A stretch of DNA of 64,000 nt, from the NCBI GenBank assembly GCA_016648135.1, contig JADDOH010002636.1:1-64000 (forward strand), in the 5' to 3' direction. The translations under genes were made by a program, and so were the position numbers. The DNA comes from Agrypnia vestita (Eukaryota; Arthropoda; Insecta; Trichoptera; Phryganeidae). Positions 33,436 to 45,478 of the stretch are shown one piece after another; position 1 is the stretch's first letter; every line of letters starts with the position of its first letter. Under the pieces are notes generated by a model. That model searched no databases, was not told the DNA's origin, and saw nothing but the letters and a program-made list of their open reading frames with translations.

Positions 33436-34866
33436 GGTGGATCTTTTCATAAATGTTTTAAAATTTGTAAGTGATTTTTTAAGCAAGTCAAATGTGTTGA
33501 AACCAACCAGTGGAATCAAGGCTGTGTATCAAGAAATTTACGTTAGTTCATATCTATGTATTTGATTGTCTGTGGATAAAACATATTTTTGGATAAATAA
33601 CCACAAAAATATAATACGAAAATGGCTGACGATACTAGGCGGGAGAACTAAGCAAACAAACGGTCCTAAAAACGAAAGTTTGCCGGGATAACTCGATTTA
33701 TTCCATTTTGTGAATATTTTTCTAAAACTTCAGTCGACCCGGCGTGGAACTCATGTCAACGGATCAGAAAAACAATGAAAAAGTCCGCGAATTCAAAACA
33801 GCTCGACCCCGCGGTGGCTGCGTCGGTAGGTACAGACCTCGAAAAGCATGTTTTCCAATTGCTCACATGTTGCACGAAAATAAGTTTCAACTTTGATGGT
33901 AATTGGATATGTTTTCTGCGCTTGTTCGTCTGATTGGAGGATCCAAACACATTTATTCGAGTTTGTTATTGCAGGAAACACGATATGTATACACCGTGTA
34001 AGTGTATGAGGAGGGCTTAAGGAAGCGAAAATTATTTCGTTTGGTTAGAATGGAAACAACGACAAATTAATAATAATGTAATAACAATACGCCAGCACAT
34101 TGTTTTACATGAATACTAAGAAATATACGTGATCATTCGCTTCTTATTTGCGTATATTATTCGATTACTCAACTTTATAGAACTCTTCTCAATTTAATTA
34201 TTAAAAAGACATATATGGAAATCGTAAACGATAATTAGTTATATAACAGCAAACAAAAAATATGCAGTGTTGTTTTGAGAAGGTTGCAGATTGAAAAAAT
34301 ACAATTTCTACCTGACTGAGGATGAGTGTGATGTCGGTTTTAAATAAAGTTTTTAATATTGTATGAGGCGTACAGAAACAAAACCATCACTACGCAATTG
34401 AAAATGGATGGTGACTTGTTTGATTATATTGCGAATAATCGCAATTTGCAATTGATGGGCAATTGTTCTCAAAACAATTTACTGTTTCTATGCATAACTG
34501 TAATTTTTTTTTTGAAATCAGATATTATTTTAAATTTTAATAAATTTTCCATTTTAATGTATATGATAAATCTAAAAGCCATTCGATTGTTGAAAACACA
34601 CGTAGCTAATTTTATGCTATATTTTCATATTATTTTCATATAATTATTTTATAAATTTGTTTATTTGTCATCGTTCCCTAGGATGGCTCGGTACCTCGTT
34701 GCTTAGGGTAGGGTAGGTAGGGTAGAAAAACATGCTTTATTCGTACATTTTTACAAAACAGTTAACAGTATGGATTTTATTAGCCAAACTTTGTTTATTT
34801 GTGTCTTTAAAAGTACCTGAAATGCATTCAAATACCATGTAAAACCAAAATTCATCTATCCCAGAT
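33436..34866. other. AT-rich DNA
   Basis: Holds a G-run patch TTAGGGTAGGGTAGGTAGGG (34703-34722). A GC-richer island at 33730-33860 has overlapping short frames on the minus strand that I cannot assign. Confidence 0.35.
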
Positions 34867-35240
34867 TCATGTGTCATATACTGCAATCCTAAGTTTTCTG
34901 AAGTCTGCTGAAATAATAAGTATTTGAGAATAAAATTCAGAGAAAAAATATTTGTGAAAATAATACATGGCGTCTTTTAAAAGCTCTAAGATAATCCTCA
35001 TATCTTCAAGTGTAACGACTTTCATGGGCCAGGAATCTGTTTCGGATGGAGGAATATGCGTTGTGCCAGATACCAGAAATTTCATAAACTGGAGGGGAGA
35101 CGGAGCATCGGTAGACCGCAACTCTCTAGCTGGACGGGATCCCCAGGGACCTGCGGGACTTGAGGTAGACGACTGGAGAAGAAAGGCGCATAGCATAGCG
35201 GAGAGGAGCAGAAAGATTTCCTTTAGGCACCCACTCAAGG
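34867..35240 (-). CDS. Candidate exon of a small secreted protein
   Basis: The longest non-repeat frame of the window (175 codons, minus, 35394 to 34867). A hydrophobic signal-peptide-like stretch (EIFLLLSAMLCAFLLQSSTS) is followed by a Pro/Ser-rich spacer (PAGPWGSRPARELRSTDAPS) and a helical-looking part (VVTLEDMRIILELLKDAMYY). A possible splice acceptor (CTACAG) ends at 35241 and would place exon start in phase just before SGCLKEIF. A donor could be GTATT near 34965. The block is GC-richer than its AT-rich neighbours. I do not recognise the protein; it could be a lineage-specific secreted peptide or a chance frame. The opposite strand also has a 94-codon frame (34967-35251), which weakens the case. 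Confidence 0.3.
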
Positions 35241-35696
35241 CTGTAGCATAGTGATGAATGAATGAATTAAATCTTTTATGTACAGTGTTTGCTCTAATTT
35301 TTGGATAACAGTGTGCCCGCAAAAAAATCTTTAAAAGAAGGTGCAATGATACGATTTGTACCACACTGGGTGAGAAATTAAAAAAATATTGCAAGTAGAG
35401 ATAACAAAAAACATTGTACTGCTCCCTTATATACAGCTACTAAATACTTTAACCTATTACCCACCGAACTAAAAATTGTAACCGAAATAAACAAATCAAC
35501 TAAAAACAAAATAAAAAATGGATTATCGAAACACAAGAACATCTGGTATCCTTATAAATGTATATTGCAATCATCATACAACTATCATTCGAGTCATTAT
35601 TTTGTAAGCTAGGTATTAATATTAGTCATTATTTACTAATTTTTTCTTTTGGGATTTAATAAATAAAAAAAAAATATTCATTTGAGTTTGTATATA
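35241..35696. other. AT-rich DNA
   Basis: No feature recognised. Confidence 0.4.
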
Positions 35697-36060
35697 CAGG
35701 GTTATTTGGGAAACATTAACAACCTCGCAGGACTATATTCCTGCTTTGGTTATGAGTCGAAAATGTTCAAGCAGCCATGACATTAAATAAACAGTTATAA
35801 AGTCATGCAATATAAAGTTTGCATTTTAAAAAAAATATTTCTGACTTATTTTTTGTTAAACGTTGGAATACCAAAACAGTAGCTTATACCGATTACAAAC
35901 GATTCATTCGTTTCAATACAAGTTAAATAATATGATAAAAATCCTGCAGAACTTGCAATTGGTATGTTTTCCAATTAGAATTCGAAGAATATTTTATTTG
36001 ATATAATTATATACTGTAATGACAGTCCAACGCCTTACAAAAAATAAGTCAGAAATATTT
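35697..36060. mobile_element. Palindromic MITE, family P, copy 2 (right side lost)
   Basis: Starts TATACAGGGTTATTTGGGAA, then ACATTAACAACC and the GCAGGACTATATTCCTGC palindrome, and follows copy 1 through AATATTTCTGACTTATTTTT and TACTGTAATGACAGT to a GTCAGAAATATT segment. The right terminal repeat is missing; other repeat DNA begins at about 36060. Confidence 0.65.
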
Positions 36061-36330
36061 TTAAAAATTAAAATTTTGATGTCGCATATCAACACTGAAA
36101 AAGTTCTCACCCTGCTTTCGACACGGTATTGCAAGCCGATACTTAACCACAACACCAACACTCACAACAACACATCAGCCCTGATGATGGACCCTGCAAT
36201 GGCATCCGAAACGTCGGCCCGAAAGGTCGTAACAACACGGCATAATACCCCAGAAAACACAAACTTGAAGATTCTTGAAGATTGGCTGTGAAAACCTAAG
36301 AACATTCTTTATAAAAAACAAATAAAATAA
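36061..36330 (+). repeat. PLE-like end with hammerhead-core-like motif
   Basis: An ACAAC/ACACC-rich run (36145-36178) is followed by CTGATGA (36181-36187), a weak stem between GGACC and GG-TCC, GAAAC (36208-36212), and a short CGGCC/GGTCG stem. It ends in A-rich DNA at about 36310-36335. The order CA-rich segment, motif, AT-rich end is the same as at 29940-30099. Confidence 0.5.
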
Positions 36331-36769
36331 AAAAAACTGTATTCTTTGGGACTTTTGAAATCAATATTTGACCCAATTCCTGATCAACAATCGCTGTGAA
36401 ATTTGGAAGAGAAACGTATTCCGGATAACAATATAATAATAATCACTCATTAGTTTGACAAAATCAGTTTATGTATACGATTTAAAAAATAGTTCTTATG
36501 CGTTATTGTACCGGAAATTGTGGGAAGATGCCATGATGTATGTCGGTTTGTATTATTTTATGAGTGGCGTTTAAGTTTTTGAGTTTGACGAAGACTTAAA
36601 TATAGAAAATAATATTATGTTGAAAAACCACGAAATAAAAAGGGACTAAATTTTTTTAACAGCTACAGTATTATGAGCGATCACGATGTAGGCGTATTTC
36701 TATAATATCAGAAGAGTGAGGCGCCAACATAACCATATAAAACTATATCACTACTAAATATCATTAGCA
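36331..36769. other. AT-rich DNA
   Basis: No feature recognised. Confidence 0.4.
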
Positions 36770-37330
36770 CGCTTTATGACTATGGATAATACTTGGATCC
36801 ATCCTCAGTCTAAACAACAAACGAAACAGTGACGGCCTAGCGCACAATAACCGAAGAGGGCCAAACAAGTTTTTTCTGTTGGACGGAAGCAGAACAATAA
36901 TTAAATTGTACTATGATATACATATTACATATACATACCTCCTAATCCAAAGAGAAAAATAATGTCTGAGAGTCCCAGAATACTAAAAGAAAGGTATATA
37001 ATCTTACCAGAACAACACATTGATTATTATAGAAGTAATTCCAATGGCACGCTGTATGTTACTGACTTCTAATTAATGAGCCATCCACCTTAGTCACCTG
37101 ACATGGAACTGTCAGAATTCTTTCTCTACACTTCTTCTACACAAAAAATCTTTGTATAAAAAATTGACTCGAACATAACAGGAGAAGGATTTTGACGAAT
37201 TCTTCTATAAAACTGGAATATTGGATTTCTATAAATCAGTTTCGGAGAAAGTGCTTTCAACTTCAAAAAGATTATATTGAAAGGTTTACAATCGAATTTT
37301 AATTTTTATATGCCGTATTTTTATGTGACG
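36770..37330 (+). pseudogene. Mariner transposase fossil
   Basis: Frames read TWIHPQSKQQTKQ (about 36805-36840), matching the W-HHY-PE-KQQSKQW signature behind the second catalytic Asp of mariner transposases, and later SHPP-stop-SPDMELSEFFLY (about 37080-37130), matching HPPYSPDLAPSD-FLF, which holds the third catalytic Asp of DD34D. Stops and frameshifts are frequent, and no inverted repeats could be traced. It is a different copy and subfamily from 15081-16602. Confidence 0.7.
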
Positions 37331-37547
37331 CTGCGTATTTTTCAACATCGATACCTACTGCCAGTACATATTTAAAAAAAATGATTATATTAGTAACAAT
37401 ATCCGAATTTTTGTTTTGTTATCAATAACAATGTGAAGCTAATATGCATACATGAAAACTCCGTCATTTTTAATATTAAAGCTAGTGTAAATAATATTTC
37501 TAAAAGAAAATATTGTCATTGAAAATAAAACAAAAAGTATAAAATAG

Positions 37548-37814
37548 AAACACTCTCTCGCGTACAAAATTGGCAAATTCCGAATCAGCATTTATTTTCA
37601 TTCAACCATTCGATCAGAGGTTCAAAGCCCTGTACGCAAAGCGGCCCAAGACCGGCGGGCCATCAGTCAGCCGGAGTGGACGAACCGTAAACAGGACGAT
37701 GACATTTGCAACAGCGGTACAACGGAGGGCGGGCTAAGCTCATCGCCATTTTGGAGCAATTCAATTTCATTTACGAAATTTGCTATAAATGGCAACAGAT
37801 TTGAAATATTTTAA
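37548..37814 (+). other. GC-rich island with an 88-codon open frame lacking ATG
   Basis: Between a TAG at 37545 and a TAA at 37812 one frame is open and reads VQSPVRKAAQDRRAISQPEW and NRKQDDDICNSGTTEGGLSS. GC is high for the region at 37620-37750. It could be an internal coding exon or a conserved non-coding element. I do not recognise the protein. Confidence 0.3.
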
Positions 37815-38460
37815 GTATCAATTGCCAAAAGAACTCAACAAATACGTAATACTAGATGTGTGCTTCTAAAATATATCAGCTGATAAATGCCAAGACAGCA
37901 TTTGGATTTTTTTTTAAAGGATCCTTTGTTATTTAATGTTCTTCTTGAAAACATTAAGATTGCAAGTACATTGTCATTGATCAAAAATTTTTTTTAAGAA
38001 TGTCATGATGAGTGATAATAATGATATCGAAATGTCTTTGGTATCCATTTTAAAGTAGTCATTGTGGACACCTTACTTATATTTTTACTGACACAAAATT
38101 ATACAGTGCAGACTTTATTAATAGTGTTATCAACTGAAGATGCATAAGTACTCAACTATACAATACAGGTTTAAGTTTAATTATGTGCTCAAAGAACTGC
38201 ATTATTTCGAATATGCGAACATCTATATATATTTTACTCTCTTATATTTTATTACAAAAAAATCTTGTTCTTTTATCTGCTATTGTATTAAATAATATAT
38301 AGGTACTTGTTTTTTGAACACATCTACAATTTTATTAAAATTGTTAATATTTTGAGCATACATTTGTGGCCAGGCATTTTAACAAAATATTTTTATGTTA
38401 GTATATAGGTAACCACTGAGATTCTTAGTCTAACATATAAATATTTTTAGGATTGATATA
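37815..38460. other. AT-rich DNA
   Basis: No feature recognised. Confidence 0.4.
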
Positions 38461-38940
38461 ACATTTGCGTAGTCGCCATACTATAATGTGCACTCTCACA
38501 CAATAGAAAGTGTACAAAACTAAGTTTTGAAATTTGCCCATTATAAATTAAGTATACTAAGTAAGATAATGGACCAAATTATTTTAATCCATCGCTTATA
38601 GATAGCTGAGATGGTACGGGCATTTAAGACGGATACAATCAGGTCCGAATACAGACGATACAAAGATGATTTAAAGGTTAAGATATGTCTTAAAGTGTTA
38701 TTTTGTACTGAAAATTACGCTTTTAAGTTTGACCTTTCAATGGGTATTACCCCATAACACCCACTTTAGGCCCCGCCCCCTCTCACTCTCTTTCGGTAGA
38801 TCCCTGATGGTTCATTAGGCTAATCAGTGCATGTTTGTCCCTGACAAGACTAACACGCATGTGATCAATTATTGGTGGAAGTGTAACAATACTATGGTTG
38901 AGGTGTGTAGTGTTGTGAATGTAGTGGTGTAGTGTTGGTC

Positions 38941-38969
38941 CTGACGAAGAGACGGGTAAGTCTCGAAAC
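38941..38969 (+). other. Hammerhead-core-like foldback, in duplication copy 1
   Basis: CTGACGA, A, stem GAGAC/GTCTC around GGGTAA, then GAAAC. Preceded by a GTGTAGTGTTG-rich run. Copy 2 has it unchanged at 43762-43790. Confidence 0.55.
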
Positions 38970-40149
38970 CGAAAAACTAAAATCTGGTAGTGCTTTTTAC
39001 AAAGTTAACTAACAATCTGTTATAATGTCTAACCACAAAGTTAATGATTTAAATATTAATAATATTAATAACATTATACAATCAGTTTGTAAATAAAGTA
39101 GGTATATGGTCTTTATTTGAAAATATAGAGATTAAGTGTACCAAAGATAACTCTATTGCATGAAAACTAAAAAAGCGTTTTGGATTATAATTTTTTGATG
39201 TTATAACAATATATTAGTTCATATTTTTTTAAGGAAATGCTTCAAGAGTAAATCGATCTATCATAATAAAATTGAATAAAAGCCTGTTTAGCTATGGGTT
39301 TTGAAAAATGATTTAATAAGTTTACATTAAATTTAGCTAATCGAGAGCAAATACGAATATCGTGTACTGGGGGCTCTTAATGGTGTATAGATTAATTAAA
39401 AAAACTACTATTATACTTTAGAGTGCTAAATAATTAGTTTGAAATCAAAATTTGAGGCTGATGGTTCGCACTGATATTCTCTGGTTTCTGATCCGTTTTT
39501 ACGCCCGTAACAGGAACATACTCAGTTTTTATGGTGACGATCGTCTACCAACCTCCATCTATCCACGCCCTTAAACCTCTCTCGAAGGTCTCGAAACCCT
39601 CGGTTAAGTACGAGACACTTTGAAATAAATCTATTTTTATAATCCGTAATTCTGTGCGGAAAAGCAAAACAAGTTCTTCTTTTGATTAGGTGGTCCAAGA
39701 TTCCTTGCCTTTTGTTGCTGTTTGAAGGTAAGTGCGGGTGTACACAGGGGAGGTTTTGCCCTAACAATTTCCCAAGGATAGACCGTGAAGGGGATGAAAG
39801 AACACCAACCTATGTTCAGATTCAATGGACTGATTGAAAATTTTTAGATATTTGAATTTACTATTTTTTCGTTACAACTTAATTTTAAGTATTTTCGTTC
39901 TGTTATTATTAGAATATCTATCAAATCGTGTCATATATTTCGCATAAAATGGAGTCTTAGAATTGATTTAATTTTGTATTTTATTTCAGCTAGCAAAAAT
40001 ATTTTTTACTAAGATTAATTTTTTTAATTGTTTAATCTGTAGATTTACCATATAAAACGTATTATATAAAAAAGCGACTAAGCATGATGAATTAGTAAGT
40101 AATTAATGCGTAGAACAAGTGAACGAGTTTGCGTATTTATGAAGTATAT

Positions 40150-40705
40150 TTAGTAGAGTTGATGGCAATGCTGAGAACGATATCCAAAGGAGGATGACTA
40201 CGGGAAACACAGTAAATGACTTAAAATGTAATTATGGCCAATAAAAATCGCGGGACGTTATAAAGCCTGGATTTGATAAGAAAGGAATGAATGTAGACTG
40301 AATGCGGTGGAAATACGGTTACTAAGATTCGTATGTGGAATTTTTTTTGTTGGTAGGGCAAAGGATGTACAAATTAAAAGTAAATGTAATGCCGGCTGTG
40401 GTAGATAGAATAAAGTAATGGATTGCTAAGATAATTTGGTCACATGGAACGTATAAGCGAGGGAAGGGTGGCAAGGAAAATATGTGGGGCGAGTGTTGAG
40501 GCCATTCGCGAAAGACCTAGCATGATCAGATACAACAAATATTGGAGGAAAGCTCTTTAAAAAACTCCAATAACCGTTGAGCATGCATTGGAAGATGTAT
40601 GAATTTAGCCGAAGAAAACGTGTGAAGCCAAAAAAAAGATTATGACTTTTTTTCTTTTTGCCTATCCCTGCGGAAAAAAGTCGTGATGGTTAGTTAGTTA
40701 CATAT
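40150..40705 (+). pseudogene. LINE C-terminal remnant in duplication copy 1
   Basis: Pieces such as ISEGRVARKICGASVEA (about 40455-40505) and the ERPSMIRYNKYW segment resemble the RWFGH-ERM-E-R and RGRP-K-W tail of the LINE type at 13341-13829. It ends with TATCCCTGCGGAAAAAAGTC, like CTACCCCCGCAGAGAAACG at 13804. Heavily mutated. Confidence 0.55.
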
Positions 40706-42074
40706 AAATAAATCAGGTGATTATTAAAATATTGAGAAAACTAGACATTTCCTTCCTTATAAGAAACTTTATTTTTGAATGTTTATATGAATTACAAATT
40801 CTACAGTAAAAATAAAGAAACCAATATCAATACCATTCAATTAAGTTATTTTTTCATTTATAATTATTAAAAATTGCTTAATTTTTTAATATTAACAATA
40901 AAACATATAGCTTAAGAGGGCATATTTATTTTTTATGATTGGTATAGGTAACCATTCTAAATATATTTAATAATTTGATCAGTAAAAATATTTGATTTTA
41001 TTAAAAAAACATTATTGCACCACTATTGATGCAATGTTGTAATCATTTGCCTTTCATGGAATCTTAAATGTGTCCATAAATACAAAATATTTTTTTAATA
41101 ATTTTGAATCTTTGATTAGATTTTATCAGTACCGTTACAATTTTGATCAGTACTGAGACTGAGACTGATGAGTTGATAAGACTGATCAGTTATGGTACCA
41201 AGTAGGTACCTACCTAAAGTACAAATTCATGAAACTCTTTTATGTGAATAGATTTTATCATAAACAGTAATGGAGGTTCTGGATAGTTTTCTCTTCGCTT
41301 TTTCTATACAGAATTTAAAAGGAAGAATAAATCGTTTTTCACACAAAAAAGCACACTGTGTTGGAAAATACTAAAATCACAAGTGAGTCGAAAATATGGT
41401 GAAAATTACATTTTTTTACCTTCCGCGGCGAAACAACAAAATGGTCAGACTTTAGTTTGGAAACTCTCCAAAAATTATTGCTGTGTCGAATAAAGAAAAA
41501 TAAATCATCGATTCATTTGGGGATATAAAAAGCAGAATAAATTGTGTTTCGCGTTCAAACAACGGTCAAATGACCCAAAACTTATAAGCAACGGTTGAAA
41601 ACCTTAAAAGTGATATTTGAACAATATATTACTACTTGCGGCTTTAAAAACTTCATCATGAATTGTAGTCTCTCATTTGTAAGGTAAAAACGCAGGTTTA
41701 TTAATACTTTTATTTTTATTGTAGAACTTTAATGTTAAGCCTAAAGCCGACATTATAAATAATTTACGGCTGGATTTCTACTGGCCGAATTAGGTTGCTT
41801 TGTAGAAGGTTGCTTAAAATAATCATTATTGATTACGAAATTTTTTGCGGTAAATGGTGTTGAAGGCATTATTATTATTATTAGTATATATTAACATAAC
41901 ATTATTATTAGTTTTTATTAGCTTAAATATTTTGATTTCGTCGACAAAATGAAAGATTTTCGTCACTATTTTACAGTTTTTAACAGATGAGGTTGGTTGT
42001 GTATGGTAAATTAGCTGTTGTAGTTATGCAGGGAGATGAATGGTGCTGAAGGTGCATGTTATGCATTATGAGAT

Positions 42075-42159
42075 TCACCTTGTCCTAAATGACTATCCAT
42101 TAGAATCATTCCGACCTGTCGATATTAAAATAAATAAATAATAATAATAATAAAATAAA
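42075..42159 (+). mobile_element. 5'-truncated LINE insertion with 7-bp target duplication
   Basis: ATGAGAT occurs at 42068-42074 and 42160-42166. The 85-bp insert ends in TAAATAAATAATAATAATAA-type tail repeats. Copy 2 of the duplication has the unoccupied site (single ATGAGAT at 47268-47274), so the insertion happened after the duplication, or copy 2 derives from an empty allele. Confidence 0.8.
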
Positions 42160-42689
42160 ATGAGATCAAGTCCATCTGTAAGAGACATGAATAGACACGT
42201 GCGGCGCTGAAGACACACTACGTTTATTGTTTACTGGTAGATGTATGTGACAAGCTAATGCAGGACAGATGGAGATATAGGATTGCCAAAAATATTCACA
42301 TTTTAGACGGTCGATTTTTTGGCGAGTTTACAATAATGAAGTATGGAGTACAATGGGCAACGTGGCGTAGACTACGGAGGTCGGCGAAAGAGTGATGGTG
42401 GTAACCTCCGGTACAATTTCTTTTTAGGTAGGTACCCTTCGGTCGCATCGGGCTTCAATTGGTTGATTGACGTAAGCTCCTGATTGGTCGCTTCGGTCGA
42501 TGCGGGCGGCTTGAAACCACAGCGGGCCTCGACCCACCATAGGGCTTCCCCCCATTCTATTTTTATTTCCACCCACACGAGATTCTTTCTCATAGAGAGG
42601 TAGCTTGTCAAAAAATAATTGTAAATCTGGCATATAGGTACTTACACCTATTGATTTTATGAAGCATTTTTGAATTACTTTTATTTTAT

Positions 42690-42850
42690 TTTTAAAATAG
42701 AATTACTAACACGGACGGAATACTTGTCGCATCACCATCATTTTTACAATTATAAAACCAAGCTAAATGCTTGTGCTTTAAAAATAGGACTGATTTTCTA
42801 ACCCCTTGATAACTTAAGCGAGAGTCATAATCATCATACCAACAGCTACT
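42690..42850 (-). repeat. SINE family S, degenerate copy in duplication copy 1
   Basis: CTAAATGCTTGTGCTTTAAA, AATAGGACTGATTTTCTA and GCGAGAGTCATAATCATCAT follow the order of 24440-24565, but the B-box part is deleted. Confidence 0.5.
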
Positions 42851-43761
42851 TTATATATACTTGGCATATATCTGACTTTCTTTTGGCGGCTAACACCAGC
42901 ATTGTTTGATACCATAATACTAGAATGTTTTGACCTAATTCATTTGTAATTGCTTATGGAGACTGTACACGGATGAGATTCGTCTCATAGACTAGTCTCA
43001 AAAGCACAATACAAAGTGCATACACAATACAATACATTGTGCACATAATGTATGATATATCTGGATGGATGATGCCTTTACCGATAAATGTCTGAGACTA
43101 TAAATTAAAATCATACCTGCGAACTAGAGTTTCTCCATTCCCGGACATTTTCATTCCTGGGACTCGATTCGCAGCTCTGGATCATTTCCAGGATCCCGGG
43201 TCTCGTGGTACGGTGTGTTACATATTATTTTTAAATATTTTTTTTTACAAATTAAGGATAAATTATAGAAGTCTCACAGAGACGAAACATTTGCGTAGTC
43301 GCCATACTATAATGTGCACTCTCACACAATAGAAAGTGTACAAAACTAAGTTTTGAAATTTGCCCATTATAAATTAAGTATCCTAAGATAATGGACCAAA
43401 TTATTTTAATCCATCGCTTATAGATAGCTGAGATGGTACGAGCATTTAAGACGGATACAATCAGGTCCGAATACAGACGATACAAAGATGATTTAAAGGT
43501 TAAGATACGTCTTAAAGTGTTATTTTGTACTGAAAATTACGCTTTAAGTTTGACCTTTCAATGGGTGTTACCCCATAACACCCACTTTAGGCCCCGCCCC
43601 CTCTCACTCTCTTTCGGTAGATCCCCGATGGTTCATTAGGCTAATCAGTGCATGTTTGTCCCTGACAAGACTAACACGCATGTGATCAATTATTGGTGGA
43701 AGTGTAACAATACTATGGTTGAGGTGTGTAGTGTTGTGAACGTAGTGGTGTAGTGTTGGTC

Positions 43762-43790
43762 CTGACGAAGAGACGGGTAAGTCTCGAAAC
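43762..43790 (+). other. Hammerhead-core-like foldback, in duplication copy 2
   Basis: Identical to 38941-38969. Confidence 0.55.
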
Positions 43791-45009
43791 CGAAAAACTA
43801 AAATCTGGTAGTGCTTTTTACAAAGTTAACTAACAATCTGTTATAATGTCTAATCACAAAGTTAATGATTTAAATATTAATAATATTAATAATATTATAC
43901 AATCAGTTTGTAAATAAAGTAGGTATATGGTCTTTATTTGAAAATATAGAGATTAAGTGAACCAAAGATAACTCTATTGCATGAAAACTAAAAAAGTGTT
44001 TCGGATTATAATTTTTTGATGTTATAACAATATATTTGTTCATATTTTTGTAAGGAAATGCTTCAAGAGTAAATTGATCTATCATAATAAAATTGAATAA
44101 AAGCCTGTTTAGCTATGGGTTTTGAAAAATGATTTAATAAGTTTACATTAAATTTAGCTAATCGAGAGCAAATACGAATATCGTGTACTGGGGCCTCTTA
44201 ACGGTGTATAGAAAAAGGTAGTATCGAATAAAAATATATGTTGTATGATTAATAAAAAAAACTACTATTATACTTTAGAGTGCTAAATAATTTGTTTGAA
44301 ATCAAAATTTGAGGCTGATGGTTCGCACTGATATTCTCTGGTTTCTGATCCGTTTTTACGCCCGTAACAGGAACATACTCAGTTTTTATGGTGACGATCG
44401 TCTACCAACCTCCATCTATCCACGCCCTTAAACCTCTCTCGAAGGTCTCAAAACCCTCGGTTAAGTACGAGACACTTTGAAATAAATCTATTTTTATAAT
44501 CTGTAATTCTGTGCGGAAAAGTAAAACAAGTTTTTCTTTTGATTAGGTGGTCCAAGATTCCTTGCCTTTTGTTGCTGTTTGAAGGTAAGTGCGGGTGTAC
44601 ACGGGGGAGGTTTTGCCCTAACAATTTCCCAAGGATAGACCGTGAAGGGGATGAAAGAACACCAACCTATGTTCAGATTCAATGGACTGATTGAAAATTT
44701 TTAGATATTTGAATTTACTATTTTTTTCGTTACAACTTAATTTTAAGTATTTTCGTTCTGTTATCAAATCGTGTCATATATTTCGCATAAAATGGAGTCT
44801 TAGAATTGATTTAATTTTGTATTTTATTTCAGCTAGCAAAAATATTTTTTACTAAGATTAATTTTTTAATTGTTTAATCTGTAGATTTACCATATAAAAC
44901 GTATTATATAAAAAAGCGACTAAGCATGATGAATTAGTAAGTAATTAATGCGTAGAACAAGTGAACGAGTTTGCGTATTTATGAAGTATATTTAGTAGAG
45001 TTGATGGCA

Positions 45010-45478
45010 ATGCTGAAAACGATATCCAAAGGCGGATGACTACGGGAAACACAGTAAATGACTTAAAATGTAATTATGGCCAATAAAAATCGCGGGACGT
45101 TATAAAGCCTGGATTTGATAAGAAAGGAATGAATGTAGACTGAATGCGGTGGAAATGTAAATGTAATGCCGGCTGTGGTGGATAGAATAAAGTAATGGAT
45201 TGCTAAGATAATTTGGTCACATGGAACATATAAGCGAGGGAAGGGTCGCAAGGAAAATATGTGGGGCGAGTGTTGAGGCCATTCGCGAAAGACCTAGCAT
45301 GATCAGATACAACAAATATTGGAGGAAAGCTCTTTTAAAAGCTCCAATAACCGTAGAGCATGCATTGGAAGATGTATGAATTTAGCCGAAGAAAACGTGT
45401 TGAGCCAAAAAAAAGATTATGGCTTTTTTTCTCTTTGCCTATCCCTGCGGAAAAAAGCCGTGATGGCTAGTTAGTTAC
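45010..45478 (+). pseudogene. LINE C-terminal remnant in duplication copy 2
   Basis: Copy of 40150-40705 with a 66-bp deletion after GGTGGAAAT. No coding capacity. Confidence 0.55.

Larger units (their letters stand above)
38461..43286 (+). repeat. Tandem duplication, copy 1 (4.83 kb)
   Basis: Starts ACATTTGCGTAGTCGCCATA and ends GTCTCACAGAGACGAA, where copy 2 begins at once with ACATTTGCGTAG. The copies are nearly identical apart from indels. Contents: a hammerhead-core-like motif (38941-38969), a LINE tail remnant (40150-40705), a young LINE insertion (42075-42159), and a SINE S remnant (42690-42850). There is no host gene. The breakpoints share only about two bases (AC), which points to a microhomology mechanism rather than recombination between repeats. 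Confidence 0.9.

Noticed and set aside
40950..41230. TACCAAGTAGGTACCTACCTA and CTGAGACTGAGACTGATGAG runs as regulatory sites
   Set aside because: Short simple repeats common in this kind of genome; present in both duplicates only because of the duplication.
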